From: a virus | Length of the DNA: 64,000 bases | Direction: 5' to 3' (one strand) | IMG/VR virus record: IMGVR_UViG_3300017917_005124 | Coordinates: 31,438-95,437 of that record | Shown: positions 46,228 to 52,988 of the stretch, one piece after another | Layout of the letters: every line of letters starts with the position of its first letter | Numbering within the stretch: the first letter of the stretch is position 1 | Position numbers and translations under genes: made by a program | The notes under the pieces: generated by a model | Database searches by the model: none | What the model was told of the DNA's origin: nothing | Seen by the model: the letters and a program-made list of their open reading frames with translations, nothing else

Positions 46228-46905
46228 ATGAAGGTATATGAAGTAGTTAGAACTGTTGGTCTTGGTGACCAAGGTGGTCCAAGACAAACATCTGAAAGAA
46301 CTGGGTTTATCTATATTGATAAAATGCTTGCTGATGAAAAGGCTAATGAGATGTGGCTATCAGAAACAACAGAAAAAGAAAGAGACTCTTGGTGCTCCAT
46401 TCATTTTAATGTACGTGAAGTTGAAGTTATTACCAAGAAGAGTAAGCCAACGGTATATGTAGACATGGACAATACAGCATGTGACTTTACGTCTCAGTTT
46501 AGATTATACAACAAGATGTATCCAAACTATCAATATCCACAGTCAGTCATTGGATTCTTCTCAAGTATGAAGCCTATGCCAGGATTCTTGGATGCTTGGA
46601 AAACTCTAAGTGAGCACTATGATATAAGATTTCTATCAAGACCTTCTCTTTATAATTTAGGCTCATATACAGAGAAGGCTGTTTGGGTTAGAGATAATAT
46701 GAGTGGAATAGAGTGTCTTGAAAAGCTTAATCTTAATCCAGATAAGTCAATTGTTGGAGAAGTGGGTGATTATCTTGTTGATGACTGGGATGCTAATGGT
46801 CAAACCGAGTTTAAGGGGGAGTTTATTCACTTCGGAAAACAAGAGGGTTGTAGAAATTGGGAAGAAGTGACAGATTATTTGCTAAAAAAAGCTGGAGTGA
46901 TATGA
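46228..46905 (+). CDS. 5'(3')-deoxyribonucleotidase-like HAD protein (first copy)
   Basis: ATG 46228 (MKVYEVV) is chosen because the upstream in-frame ATG at 46204 lies in the right-end hairpin of the inserted element. The 225-residue protein has a ~75-residue N-terminal extension and a HAD core: YVDMDNTACDF (catalytic Asp pair), FLSRPS, and YLVDDWDANG. It resembles phage/bacterial NT5C-type nucleotidases that trim nucleotide pools or hydrolyse modified dNMPs. The TnpB element has cut it off from its probable promoter. Confidence 0.8.
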   Translation: MKVYEVVRTVGLGDQGGPRQTSERTGFIYIDKMLADEKANEMWLSETTEKERDSWCSIHFNVREVEVITKKSKPTVYVDMDNTACDFTSQFRLYNKMYPNYQYPQSVIGFFSSMKPMPGFLDAWKTLSEHYDIRFLSRPSLYNLGSYTEKAVWVRDNMSGIECLEKLNLNPDKSIVGEVGDYLVDDWDANGQTEFKGEFIHFGKQEGCRNWEEVTDYLLKKAGVI

Positions 46906-47159
46906 GTGGAGTGATTGATAAGGTGCTTAAATTGACTATTAAGGCAAATTCTACTGAAGAAGCTAAGGCTAAGGCTAAGTCTCAACAAGGAGTCAAGAAT
47001 GTATTAAATTCCTAACTAACAACTCAAATTTTTGAGGTTACAGTAACTCAGGAATGGTATGGAAAGTATAATCTTGGGTATTGTAAGCGCTGTGGAACTG
47101 ACCTTTGCTGTAGAGCTGATTTTATATCAGAAACATGCGATGAATGCGAAAGAATGTGA
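46902..47159 (+). pseudogene. Small zinc-ribbon gene with in-frame stop
   Basis: The frame starts with ATGA overlapping the nucleotidase stop, runs 37 codons, meets TAA at 47013-47015, and then stays open for 48 more codons ending in CKRCG...CDEC, a zinc ribbon. Both halves look like protein (KLTIKANSTEEAKAKAK before, IFEVTVTQEWYGKY after) and join naturally. It is either a gene broken by a nonsense mutation or a read-through product. Confidence 0.6.
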
Positions 47160-47177
47160 AATTTAAAAAATAAATTT

Positions 47178-47708
47178 ATGATTAAAAAATATATAAGTGA
47201 AGAGGTTAGGCTCGATATTATGCGTGCTCTAAAAGAAGCTTATAATGGAAAGGAGTGCATTTTTGTAGATATGGATGGTGTCGTTGCAGACTTTGAACCA
47301 AAGGCAATTGAGGAGGCTGAAAAGATGGGTTTAACATTTAAGCAATTTGCTGACCAAAAGCAATATAGGCACATTGAAGGGTTTTATAGAGACCTTCCAC
47401 TAATTCCAGGAGCCAAGGAAGCAATTCTTGAATTGGATGCTTGTGGTAAGTATGAGATTAATTTCTTGTCAGCTCCATCATGGGGAAATGAAAGCTGCTT
47501 CACTGACAAGAGAATATGGATTAGTGAAAACTTTGGAACAGACTTTGAAAAGAGAATGGACCTTTCATTTCATAAGGGTCATTATCTTGGTCACTACTTA
47601 ATTGATGATAGAACTAAGTATGGTGCTGGAGACTTTATTGGGCAGCATTTACAATATGGAAACGAAGAATATCCAAATTGGGACTCAATAATTAAATTAT
47701 TACTTTAA
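47178..47708 (+). CDS. 5'(3')-deoxyribonucleotidase-like HAD protein (second copy)
   Basis: The 176-residue protein starts with a helix (ISEEVRLDIMRALKEAY) and then has the HAD motif FVDMDGVVADF, the second motif FLSAPS and acidic motif YLIDDRTKYG. It is a paralogue of the protein at 46228 without its N-terminal extension. With ribonucleotide reductase also present, it fits phage control of nucleotide pools. The start is 18 bases after the broken zinc-ribbon gene. Confidence 0.82.
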   Translation: MIKKYISEEVRLDIMRALKEAYNGKECIFVDMDGVVADFEPKAIEEAEKMGLTFKQFADQKQYRHIEGFYRDLPLIPGAKEAILELDACGKYEINFLSAPSWGNESCFTDKRIWISENFGTDFEKRMDLSFHKGHYLGHYLIDDRTKYGAGDFIGQHLQYGNEEYPNWDSIIKLLL

Positions 47709-47743
47709 TTAAATAATTGTTTTGTAAATTAGTTATAATTATA

Positions 47744-47751
47744 TATATTTG
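47744..47751 (+). promoter_or_regulatory. Bacteroidetes-type promoter -7 box TATATTTG
   Basis: The box is followed by CGTTAAACA and lies 22 bases before ATG 47774. Confidence 0.65.
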
Positions 47752-47773
47752 CGTTAAACAACAAGTTATTGGT

Positions 47774-49876
47774 ATGAAAATTTCAAAAGAAGATAAGGAA
47801 GAGATATTTAGAAGAAAAGAGATATTAGAAGTTGCTAGAGTGGGTTTGAAGAAGGAGTTTATTGGTCTTGATGATATAATTAATGAGTTAATAGACTTGA
47901 TTGAATCTTGGTATTTATTTCCAAGTGGACAAATAAGGCCAACAATAATAAATTTATTTGGAATGACTGGGGTGGGTAAGACTTCTTTAATAAAGAGGCT
48001 TTTTGAGTTAATTGACTTAAAAGATAATTTATATAAATTTGACATTGGTGAGTATAATTCTCAAGAGAATTCTAAGCTTTCGTATGCATTTTCTGATAAT
48101 TTAAGAGGCAGGGAAAATAATCAGATAGGGATTATTTTTGACGAATTCCAACTTGGTAGAACTATAGATGAGGGTGGGGTTGAGATAGAGAAATCTGGTT
48201 TAAGAGCTATGTGGGAATTGTTAGATACTGGTAAGATTTCTATACTTCAATCATCTTTCTGTGGCTCAAAAATATATCAATTATCATTAAAACTTGAAGA
48301 TTGTGTTAATAACGGAAGTGTTGAGGCTAAAAATGGCTTAGTTACAAAAAATAAAGAATATCATCAAAAGTTTTTTAAAGAAGAATTGGTTGATGAGGAA
48401 TTCGCTCTAAAAGATGCAAAAAATAAAAAAAATAATGATGATGAAATTTTATTTATACCAGAAGAATTTAATTGGTATATAAATGAAATTTGGGAAAATA
48501 GATTTTTAACAGATAGAGAGTTGACTGAATTTTTAAAGTCATTGAACCATCAAACATCAGTTGAGTTTTTAAACCAAACAGTAAATAAAGCCTTAAAACC
48601 TGTTGAGTTTAATTATGCATCATCTTGTATATTTGTCATAGGAAATATTGATGAAGCATATAGGATGTCTAAAAACATAGACCCAGATGGTGATGCTGAT
48701 AGATTTTATGAGCACTCAAAAAAGATAACATTACCTCAGATTAAATCAGCGCTTCAAAGAAGATTCAGAGCTGAGCAGATTGCTAGACTTGGGAATAATC
48801 ATATTATATATCCAGCATTTAGTTCCAAGATGTATAGGGATTTAATTAATCTTGAGCTTAAAAGGTGTTCTAGTAAAGTTAAGGAAAAATTTGATATTGA
48901 TATTATATTTAAAAAGACAGTAGGCGAAATAATATATAAGGAAGGAGTTTTTCCAACTCAAGGCGCAAGACCTTTGTTTACAACTATAAATTATCTTATT
49001 GAGTCTTTTATTGGAAAAATAATTAGAGATATTTTTGAATTAGAAGATTCTATAAAATCTATTATTTGGAAATTTTATAAAAATAAGTATATAGTAAGTT
49101 TTTTAAATAAAGAAAATAAATTAGTAAAAAAAATATCATACCCAGTTAGGCTTAAGGTTGAAAATCTTAGGAAAAGTGAGGAAAGTGAATTACAAGCTCA
49201 AGTTGCTATACATGAGTCTGGACATGCGGTAGCTGCTATATACGCAGCCAATATCCTTCCGATTGAAGTTGTGAGTAGAAGTGCTAATATGTCTGAGGGT
49301 CACTGTGCTGTTGAAATACCGTCTACTGGACTACAAACTAGGGATGAGTTAGAAAAAGAAATTATAATATGTCTTGGTGGATATGTTGCTGAAAAACTTG
49401 TTTTTGGACAAAACAAAGTTGCTAATGGAACTAGTGGTGATTTTTATAGAGCGACTAATATAGCTCTTGAAATGGCTAAGTCATATGGTATGCTTGGAGC
49501 AGGTCCAATGCTTTATGGACATAAAAGTCCGAGTACAAATAGTGAATGGAGCTCTTATTCAGTTGATGAAATGGATAAGTTGGCTGAGAAAATAATTATT
49601 GATTCAGAGATTAAGTGTAAGAAGATTTTGAGTGATAATAAGCTTCTATTACTAAAGTTGGGTGAACACCTATCGAATAACTCCAGAATGGATTCGTCAG
49701 AAATCCAGGAGTTTGTTAATAATTATGGTAGTCCAGTTGAGATTAAAAGTAAAGATGACTACCATATGTTCAAATCAACAATTGCAAAAGAACTTGCTGA
49801 AGAAGAATTGAGTTTTAGGCCAAAGAAAAATTCTGTAAGTAGAGTGGAAGTTAAATTAAAACAAGACAAGATATGA
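47774..49876 (+). CDS. AAA+ ATPase fused to FtsH-type (M41) metalloprotease, no membrane anchor
   Basis: ATG 47774 follows the promoter; the longer frame would span it. Of 700 residues, 1-~450 form a ClpB-D2/ClpX-like AAA+ module: Walker A GMTGVGKTS (~63-71), Walker B IIFDEFQ (~120), a Lys-rich insert (~180-260), then RRFRAEQ and FPTQGARPL. Residues ~470-620 form an M41 peptidase: HESGH at 480-484, GGYVAEKLVFG and TSGDFYRATNIA with the third zinc ligand Asp. FtsH itself has two membrane helices and its own AAA type; this lacks both. It should be a soluble ATP-driven protease. Confidence 0.82.
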   Translation: MKISKEDKEEIFRRKEILEVARVGLKKEFIGLDDIINELIDLIESWYLFPSGQIRPTIINLFGMTGVGKTSLIKRLFELIDLKDNLYKFDIGEYNSQENSKLSYAFSDNLRGRENNQIGIIFDEFQLGRTIDEGGVEIEKSGLRAMWELLDTGKISILQSSFCGSKIYQLSLKLEDCVNNGSVEAKNGLVTKNKEYHQKFFKEELVDEEFALKDAKNKKNNDDEILFIPEEFNWYINEIWENRFLTDRELTEFLKSLNHQTSVEFLNQTVNKALKPVEFNYASSCIFVIGNIDEAYRMSKNIDPDGDADRFYEHSKKITLPQIKSALQRRFRAEQIARLGNNHIIYPAFSSKMYRDLINLELKRCSSKVKEKFDIDIIFKKTVGEIIYKEGVFPTQGARPLFTTINYLIESFIGKIIRDIFELEDSIKSIIWKFYKNKYIVSFLNKENKLVKKISYPVRLKVENLRKSEESELQAQVAIHESGHAVAAIYAANILPIEVVSRSANMSEGHCAVEIPSTGLQTRDELEKEIIICLGGYVAEKLVFGQNKVANGTSGDFYRATNIALEMAKSYGMLGAGPMLYGHKSPSTNSEWSSYSVDEMDKLAEKIIIDSEIKCKKILSDNKLLLLKLGEHLSNNSRMDSSEIQEFVNNYGSPVEIKSKDDYHMFKSTIAKELAEEELSFRPKKNSVSRVEVKLKQDKI

Positions 49877-50130
49877 CAAAGATTGAGATATTTGACAAAG
49901 TGATGGAGATAGCTAGGAAAAATGGTTATTTAAGTAGTGACTATAGACAATATTATAGTTTTATAACTGAGGGACAAAATATTAGCTCATTAATGTTTGA
50001 TAACACATTCAACGTAACTTTATTTAAAGATGATGATGAGCGAGTATTATTTCTTAATAGACTATCACTATCTGATGATAAGTGGGAATTTATTGAATCA
50101 AATCTTAACCTATTCCATATATTTAATTAA
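49873..50130 (+). CDS. Small unknown protein coupled to the protease, 85 aa
   Basis: ATG 49873 overlaps the protease stop by four bases (ATGA). The product is a small alpha/beta protein (TKIEIFDKVMEIARKNGYL at the start) without recognised family. The coupling suggests a shared role, perhaps as adaptor or inhibitor. Confidence 0.62.
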   Translation: MTKIEIFDKVMEIARKNGYLSSDYRQYYSFITEGQNISSLMFDNTFNVTLFKDDDERVLFLNRLSLSDDKWEFIESNLNLFHIFN

Positions 50131-50140
50131 AATTTATAGT

Positions 50141-50153
50141 TATTTATAATAAA
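50141..50153 (+). promoter_or_regulatory. Late promoter-like box TATTTATAATAAA
   Basis: A perfect copy, five bases before ATG 50159. Confidence 0.65.
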
Positions 50154-50158
50154 AGAAA

Positions 50159-50503
50159 ATGGAAAGTATTGAGTTTACATATTGGCTCCAGGGAGCGCTT
50201 GAGATGAATCCAGAGATGCTTGAGAAGGGTATGTCACCACAGCAGGTTGAGACCATTCAGGACCATCTTAATTTAGTTTTTAATAAGATTACTCCAAATA
50301 GATTCGAAAATAATGTAATTGATTATAACTCATCTGGAAATCCGCCACCAGAGCACCCTGGTTCAACTTGTGTTGCTGACGTAACTGGGGAGTTATTTTG
50401 TCAGACAGTTAATTTAGTTGACACACCTAAAAAGCGTAAGAGTTTAATGACACTTTGCAGAGAAGAAGGTAGTAGTCCATCTACAGGCGGCAAAATTTGT
50501 TAA
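50159..50503 (+). CDS. Conserved phage protein of unknown function, 114 aa
   Basis: The N-terminal part (FTYWLQGALE, then PQQVETIQDHLNLVF) matches a small protein family common in phages whose function is not known. The C-terminal half is Pro/Cys-rich with four Cys. It has a perfect late-type box and is followed three bases later by another small gene. Confidence 0.65.
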   Translation: MESIEFTYWLQGALEMNPEMLEKGMSPQQVETIQDHLNLVFNKITPNRFENNVIDYNSSGNPPPEHPGSTCVADVTGELFCQTVNLVDTPKKRKSLMTLCREEGSSPSTGGKIC

Positions 50504-50506
50504 GTC

Positions 50507-50758
50507 ATGAGAATAAGAGGTAAATCAAATATTGAAGCTGAGGATATATTGTTTTACAATTGTGTTGCAAGTGTTGCTATGGATGCAAGTAAGAGAGTTG
50601 CTAATGAACTGACACCAACATTTATTATTCATGAGGCAATATCATACTTTTCAAGTATAGAGCAATATGAAGTATGTATTGTAATAAAGAAGTTTTATGA
50701 TGATAATCCTCAATTTTTTATAGAGACATCAAGAGAAGAGTGGTTTGATTTAAAATAA
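50507..50758 (+). CDS. Small unknown protein, 83 aa
   Basis: An alpha/beta protein with start ATG directly after the preceding stop (TAAGTCATG). No family recognised; it shares the late-type transcription unit of its neighbour. Confidence 0.6.
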   Translation: MRIRGKSNIEAEDILFYNCVASVAMDASKRVANELTPTFIIHEAISYFSSIEQYEVCIVIKKFYDDNPQFFIETSREEWFDLK

Positions 50759-50790
50759 ATTTAAAAAAAATAAAAAATATATTTTGTTTA

Positions 50791-50820
50791 TTGAAACATT
50801 TTTATTACATTTGCGTATAA
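50791..50820 (+). promoter_or_regulatory. Bipartite phage promoter-like element, copy 3
   Basis: TTGAAACATTTT, 11 bases, then CGTATAA; a TACATTTG box lies inside (50806-50813). It precedes the 29-residue gene at 50844. Confidence 0.65.
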
Positions 50821-50843
50821 GTAAAAAAATAATAAGTATTAAT

Positions 50844-50933
50844 ATGGCAAAGTCAAGTACAAAACAAAAGTTAGAATGCCTTGAAGGGTGGATTAGACAA
50901 ACTAAATTTAATGAAAAAATAAAAAAATATTAA
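50844..50933 (+). CDS. Mini-protein, 29 aa
   Basis: MAKSSTKQKLECLEGWIRQT then a basic end. The gene is supported by the best copy of the bipartite promoter and an A-rich leader. No homology can be judged. It could also be the 5' part of a non-coding transcript. Confidence 0.4.
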   Translation: MAKSSTKQKLECLEGWIRQTKFNEKIKKY

Positions 50934-50963
50934 ATAAATAATTTTTTGCAATATTTATAATAA

Positions 50964-51047
50964 ATGAAAACAACTAGTACAAATATATGGTCGAGTAGAT
51001 GGTCGAGAAGTATTCTCGAAAGGGCCTTGGTTTGCATTAGTGTTTGA
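50964..51047 (+). CDS. Possible mini-protein, 27 aa
   Basis: A perfect late-type box (50952-50964) runs straight into the ATG, giving a leaderless start. The peptide is Ser/Arg/Trp-containing. The DNA also holds a hairpin CGAGAA-GTA-TTCTCG (about 51004-51018), so a small RNA is an alternative. Confidence 0.3.
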   Translation: MKTTSTNIWSSRWSRSILERALVCISV

Positions 51048-51075
51048 TAGCAATAATAGTTATTAAATAATATTT

Positions 51076-51106
51076 AAACCCTGGCTAAATAGTCAGGGTT
51101 TTTTTT
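51076..51106 (+). terminator. Rho-independent terminator before the tRNA array
   Basis: AAACCCTG and CAGGGTTTTTT pair around a ten-base loop with T tract. Confidence 0.88.
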
Positions 51107-51119
51107 GTTAATAAAAAAT

Positions 51120-51207
51120 GGAAGTGCAAGCAGAAAGTTGACGACTGCACCCGTCTTGAAAACGGACGAGCCGAAAGGCCTTGAGAGTTTGACCCTCTCC
51201 GCTTCCG
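51120..51207 (+). tRNA. tRNA-Ser(TGA), first copy
   Basis: Acceptor GGAAGTG/CGCTTCC, anticodon loop CTTGAAA, long variable arm GCC-GAAA-GGC and T stem GAGAG/CTCTC with loop TTTGACC. One anticodon-stem pair is mismatched and the T loop is not the usual TTC type, so it may be a weak or variant tRNA. CCA is not encoded. Confidence 0.8.
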
Positions 51208-51220
51208 CAAGAAAATAAAA

Positions 51221-51427
51221 ATGAAAAAAGAAACAAATATTACTATTGAAGGAAAACTTGTTTTTTTGACTGATTTTTGTGAAAGAATGGGAATTAACTA
51301 TACAGTTGATAGAAACCCATCTCCAGAAAAAGTAGAAAAAATAAAGGCCTCTATTAAGAGAAAAGAGGAATTAGAAAAAATCTTTGTTGAGCGATACAAA
51401 GAAAAATGGAATAATAAGGAGTGTTGA
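51221..51427 (+). CDS. Small unknown protein inside the tRNA array, 68 aa
   Basis: The N-terminal half predicts strands, the C-terminal half a charged helix (KVEKIKASIKRKEELEKIF). Its last ten bases overlap the next tRNA gene. Leader is A-rich. It is unusual to see a protein gene overlapping a tRNA, but the frame and composition look real. Confidence 0.5.
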   Translation: MKKETNITIEGKLVFLTDFCERMGINYTVDRNPSPEKVEKIKASIKRKEELEKIFVERYKEKWNNKEC

Positions 51428-51504
51428 CCGAGTGGCTTATGGTGCTGGTCTTGAAAACCAGTGAACTCGAAAGGGTTCCGAGAGTTCGAATCTCTCATCC
51501 TCCT
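51418..51504 (+). tRNA. tRNA-Ser(TGA), second copy
   Basis: Anticodon arm CTGGT-CTTGAAA-ACCAG, long variable arm CTC-GAAA-GGG region and T arm GAGAG-TTCGAAT-CTCTC are canonical. The acceptor GGAGTGT/ATCCTCC has one mismatch. It has the same anticodon as the copy at 51120. Confidence 0.85.
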
Positions 51505-51506
51505 CA

Positions 51507-51582
51507 AAGTAAGTTGATTCAAGTTCGGGAGCTTGAAGCTGGTCCCTATGGACTTACAGCTGTCAACGTTAGACACTTACTT
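51507..51582 (+). ncRNA. tRNA-sized, tRNA-like structured RNA of unknown identity
   Basis: Exactly 76 bases are bracketed by a perfect 7-bp acceptor-like stem AAGTAAG/CTTACTT. Inside are a 6-bp hairpin TTCAAG/CTTGAA with loop TTCGGGAG, a helix GCTG/CAGC holding GTCC/GGAC, and a TGTC/GACA hairpin with a 7-base loop AACGTTA in the T-arm position. The T loop lacks TTC and no clear anticodon loop is present. It lies between two serine tRNAs with 2-4 base gaps. Confidence 0.5.
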
Positions 51583-51586
51583 TTTT

Positions 51587-51669
51587 GGAGATATGGCCGA
51601 GTGGTAAGGCAGCGGTTTGCTAAACCGTAACATCGAAAGGTGTCGGGGGTTCGAGTCCCTCTATCTCCG
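51587..51669 (+). tRNA. tRNA-Ser(GCT)
   Basis: Acceptor GGAGATA/TATCTCC, D arm GGCCGAGTGGTAAGGC, anticodon loop TTGCTAA, long variable arm and T arm with GGTTCGAGTCCC. Canonical throughout. Confidence 0.92.
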
Positions 51670-51767
51670 CAACACACCACTGGGGTCTCTCATGTAATAT
51701 TGAGTCGTGTCTAACCCAGAATCAGCGGAGCGAAGGCTAAGAAGTTGATGAGAAATGGTGCTTATTT

Positions 51768-51856
51768 GGTGAAATGTCCGAGTGGCTTAAGGAGCATGCC
51801 TGGAAAGTATGTGTACTGGGAAACTGGTACCGATGGTTCGAATCCATCTTTCACCG
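51768..51856 (+). tRNA. tRNA-Ser(GGA)
   Basis: Acceptor GGTGAAA/TTTCACC, anticodon loop CTGGAAA, long variable arm and T arm GATGG-TTCGAAT-CCATC. Canonical. The 98 bases before it (51670-51767) hold short inverted repeats but no tRNA I can support. Confidence 0.92.
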
Positions 51857-51908
51857 CAAAAAATGCGGCAAATAAGCGGTTTAATCACCGCAAAAATGCG
51901 GCAAATAA
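51852..51908 (+). repeat. Duplicated tRNA 3' end with hairpin
   Basis: CACCGCAAAAA, then TGCGGCAAATAA, occurs at 51852-51875 and again at 51886-51908. Each copy can form CCGCA/TGCGG. The first copy begins in the 3' end of tRNA-Ser(GGA), suggesting a duplication or a lost tRNA. Confidence 0.85.
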
Positions 51909-51911
51909 AAT

Positions 51912-51985
51912 GGCCCTGTGGCGCAACTGGATAGCGCAGCTCTTTCCTAAAGAGTCGGTTGGAAGTTCGAATCTTCTCAAGGTCA
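51912..51985 (+). tRNA. tRNA-Arg(CCT)
   Basis: Acceptor GGCCCTG/CAAGGTC (one mismatch, one G-T), D arm GGCGCAACTGGATAGCGC, anticodon arm GCTCT-TTCCTAA-AGAGT and T arm with TTCGAAT. Confidence 0.9.
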
Positions 51986-51992
51986 CAAATAT

Positions 51993-52065
51993 ACTTCGTA
52001 GCATAATGGTATGTACCAGGCCTCCAAAACCTTGGATGAATAGAGTTCGATTCTCTAACGAAGTG
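51993..52065 (+). tRNA. tRNA-Trp(CCA), probable
   Basis: Acceptor ACTTCGT/ACGAAGT is perfect, T arm is TAGAG-TTCGATT-CTCTA, and the anticodon loop CTCCAAA gives CCA. The anticodon stem has mismatches, so a Gly identity (TCC in a shifted loop) cannot be fully excluded. Confidence 0.75.
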
Positions 52066-52108
52066 CGAAACTTTTTATAGAAGTATCGAACTTTTAAGAT
52101 TTCTTTAG

Positions 52109-52123
52109 TATTTATTATTAAAG
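52109..52123 (+). promoter_or_regulatory. Late promoter-like box before the HNH gene
   Basis: TATTTATTATTAAAG lies six bases before ATG 52130. Confidence 0.5.
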
Positions 52124-52129
52124 AATAAT

Positions 52130-52708
52130 ATGAAAGAAGATGTTTTAAGATTGAGAGCTGAGGGGAAGAGTTATAATGAAATACAAAAATTACTTGGATG
52201 CTCAAAAGGAACTATAGCTTATCATTGTGGTAGTGGCCAAAAGGATAAGACAAAAAAGAGGCAAAATAAAAGAAGACAAAATACTTTGCTAAATAAAACT
52301 GATAGGTTTAAATATAGAAATACAGACAATAGTATAGATAGATTAAAAGAATCTAAAAGTAAAAAAAACGTAGTTGAAGGAATTAGAAAATTTCAGAAGA
52401 GAGATAATAGCATAAGTAAGGGTATTAATAAGGATATTGATAAAACTTTTACATGGGAAGATGTGTTGGATAAATTTGGTGAAGATACATTTTGTTATTT
52501 ATCTGGTGAAAAATTGAATTTATTTGAAAATGAATATCAATTGGACCATATAAATCCAGCAAGTAGAGGTGGTGATAATACTTTTGATAATTTAGGAATA
52601 TTACATAGAACTGTAAATTTAATGAAGCACAATTTAACTCCAGAAGAATTAATTGATTGGTGTAAGAAAATTCTGATTTTTAATGGATATGAAGTAAATA
52701 AGAAATAA
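52130..52708 (+). CDS. HNH homing endonuclease with N-terminal helix-turn-helix, in the tRNA array
   Basis: Residues 1-35 form a helix-turn-helix (LRAEGKSYNEIQKLLGCSKGTI), followed by a basic linker and an HNH nuclease domain: CYLSGE, YQLDHINPASRGGDNTFDNLGILH and NLMK. The 192-residue layout is that of small mobile HNH endonucleases. It lies between tRNA-Trp and the Cys-like tRNA and probably inserted there. Confidence 0.8.
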   Translation: MKEDVLRLRAEGKSYNEIQKLLGCSKGTIAYHCGSGQKDKTKKRQNKRRQNTLLNKTDRFKYRNTDNSIDRLKESKSKKNVVEGIRKFQKRDNSISKGINKDIDKTFTWEDVLDKFGEDTFCYLSGEKLNLFENEYQLDHINPASRGGDNTFDNLGILHRTVNLMKHNLTPEELIDWCKKILIFNGYEVNKK

Positions 52709-52712
52709 ATAC

Positions 52713-52783
52713 ATAGGTGACAAGCTTGGTGTCGGTAAGGTTCGCAAAACCTCTACGAGTCGCCTCTATTGCGACCATCTATG
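52713..52783 (+). tRNA. tRNA-Cys(GCA)-like gene, non-canonical
   Basis: Acceptor ATAGGTG/CATCTAT, D-like arm GACA/TGTC with GG in the loop, anticodon loop TCGCAAA and T stem GTCGC/GCGAC are present. Spacing between acceptor and D arm is too short and the T loop CTCTATT is not standard, so it may be a variant or decaying tRNA. A terminator follows directly. Confidence 0.55.
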
Positions 52784-52822
52784 CAAAAAAGTCTTTGATA
52801 GTTTATTATCAAGGACTTTTTA
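52784..52822 (+). terminator. Rho-independent terminator after the tRNA array
   Basis: AAAAAAGTCTTTGATA and TATCAAGGACTTTTT pair with one G-T, then T-rich sequence. Confidence 0.88.
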
Positions 52823-52887
52823 TATTATAGAACTAATTATTGGAATAAAAAGTTTCCTGATTCTAAAAGAAATAAGTAAATTTAATC

Positions 52888-52900
52888 TATTTATAATAAA
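52888..52900 (+). promoter_or_regulatory. Late promoter-like box TATTTATAATAAA
   Basis: A perfect copy, 19 bases before the mini-gene ATG 52920. Confidence 0.6.
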
Positions 52901-52919
52901 CCAAAAAAAACAAATTATT

Positions 52920-52988
52920 ATGAGAGAGTTTATTATGACACCAAAGAGAATGCATAGACTACCTAGAAGATGTAAGAGCGGATGTTAG
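52920..52988 (+). CDS. Mini-protein, 22 aa
   Basis: A very basic peptide (MTPKRMHRLPRRCKSGC at its end) with two Cys and an upstream perfect late box and A-rich leader. It may be a virion or host-takeover peptide, or a remnant; function unknown. Confidence 0.4.
   Translation: MREFIMTPKRMHRLPRRCKSGC

Noticed and set aside
47717-47773. N-terminal extension of the AAA+/M41 protein as a membrane anchor
   Set aside because: The hydrophobic-looking extension is a translation of the promoter region and precedes the true ATG 47774.
50981-51047. Possible tRNA around the CGAGAA/TTCTCG hairpin
   Set aside because: There is no matching acceptor stem and no T arm, so only a hairpin can be supported.
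51670-51767. Second tRNA-like structure with CACCACT/AATGGTG ends
   Set aside because: Six of seven end pairs form, but no convincing inner arms were found; it may be chance.
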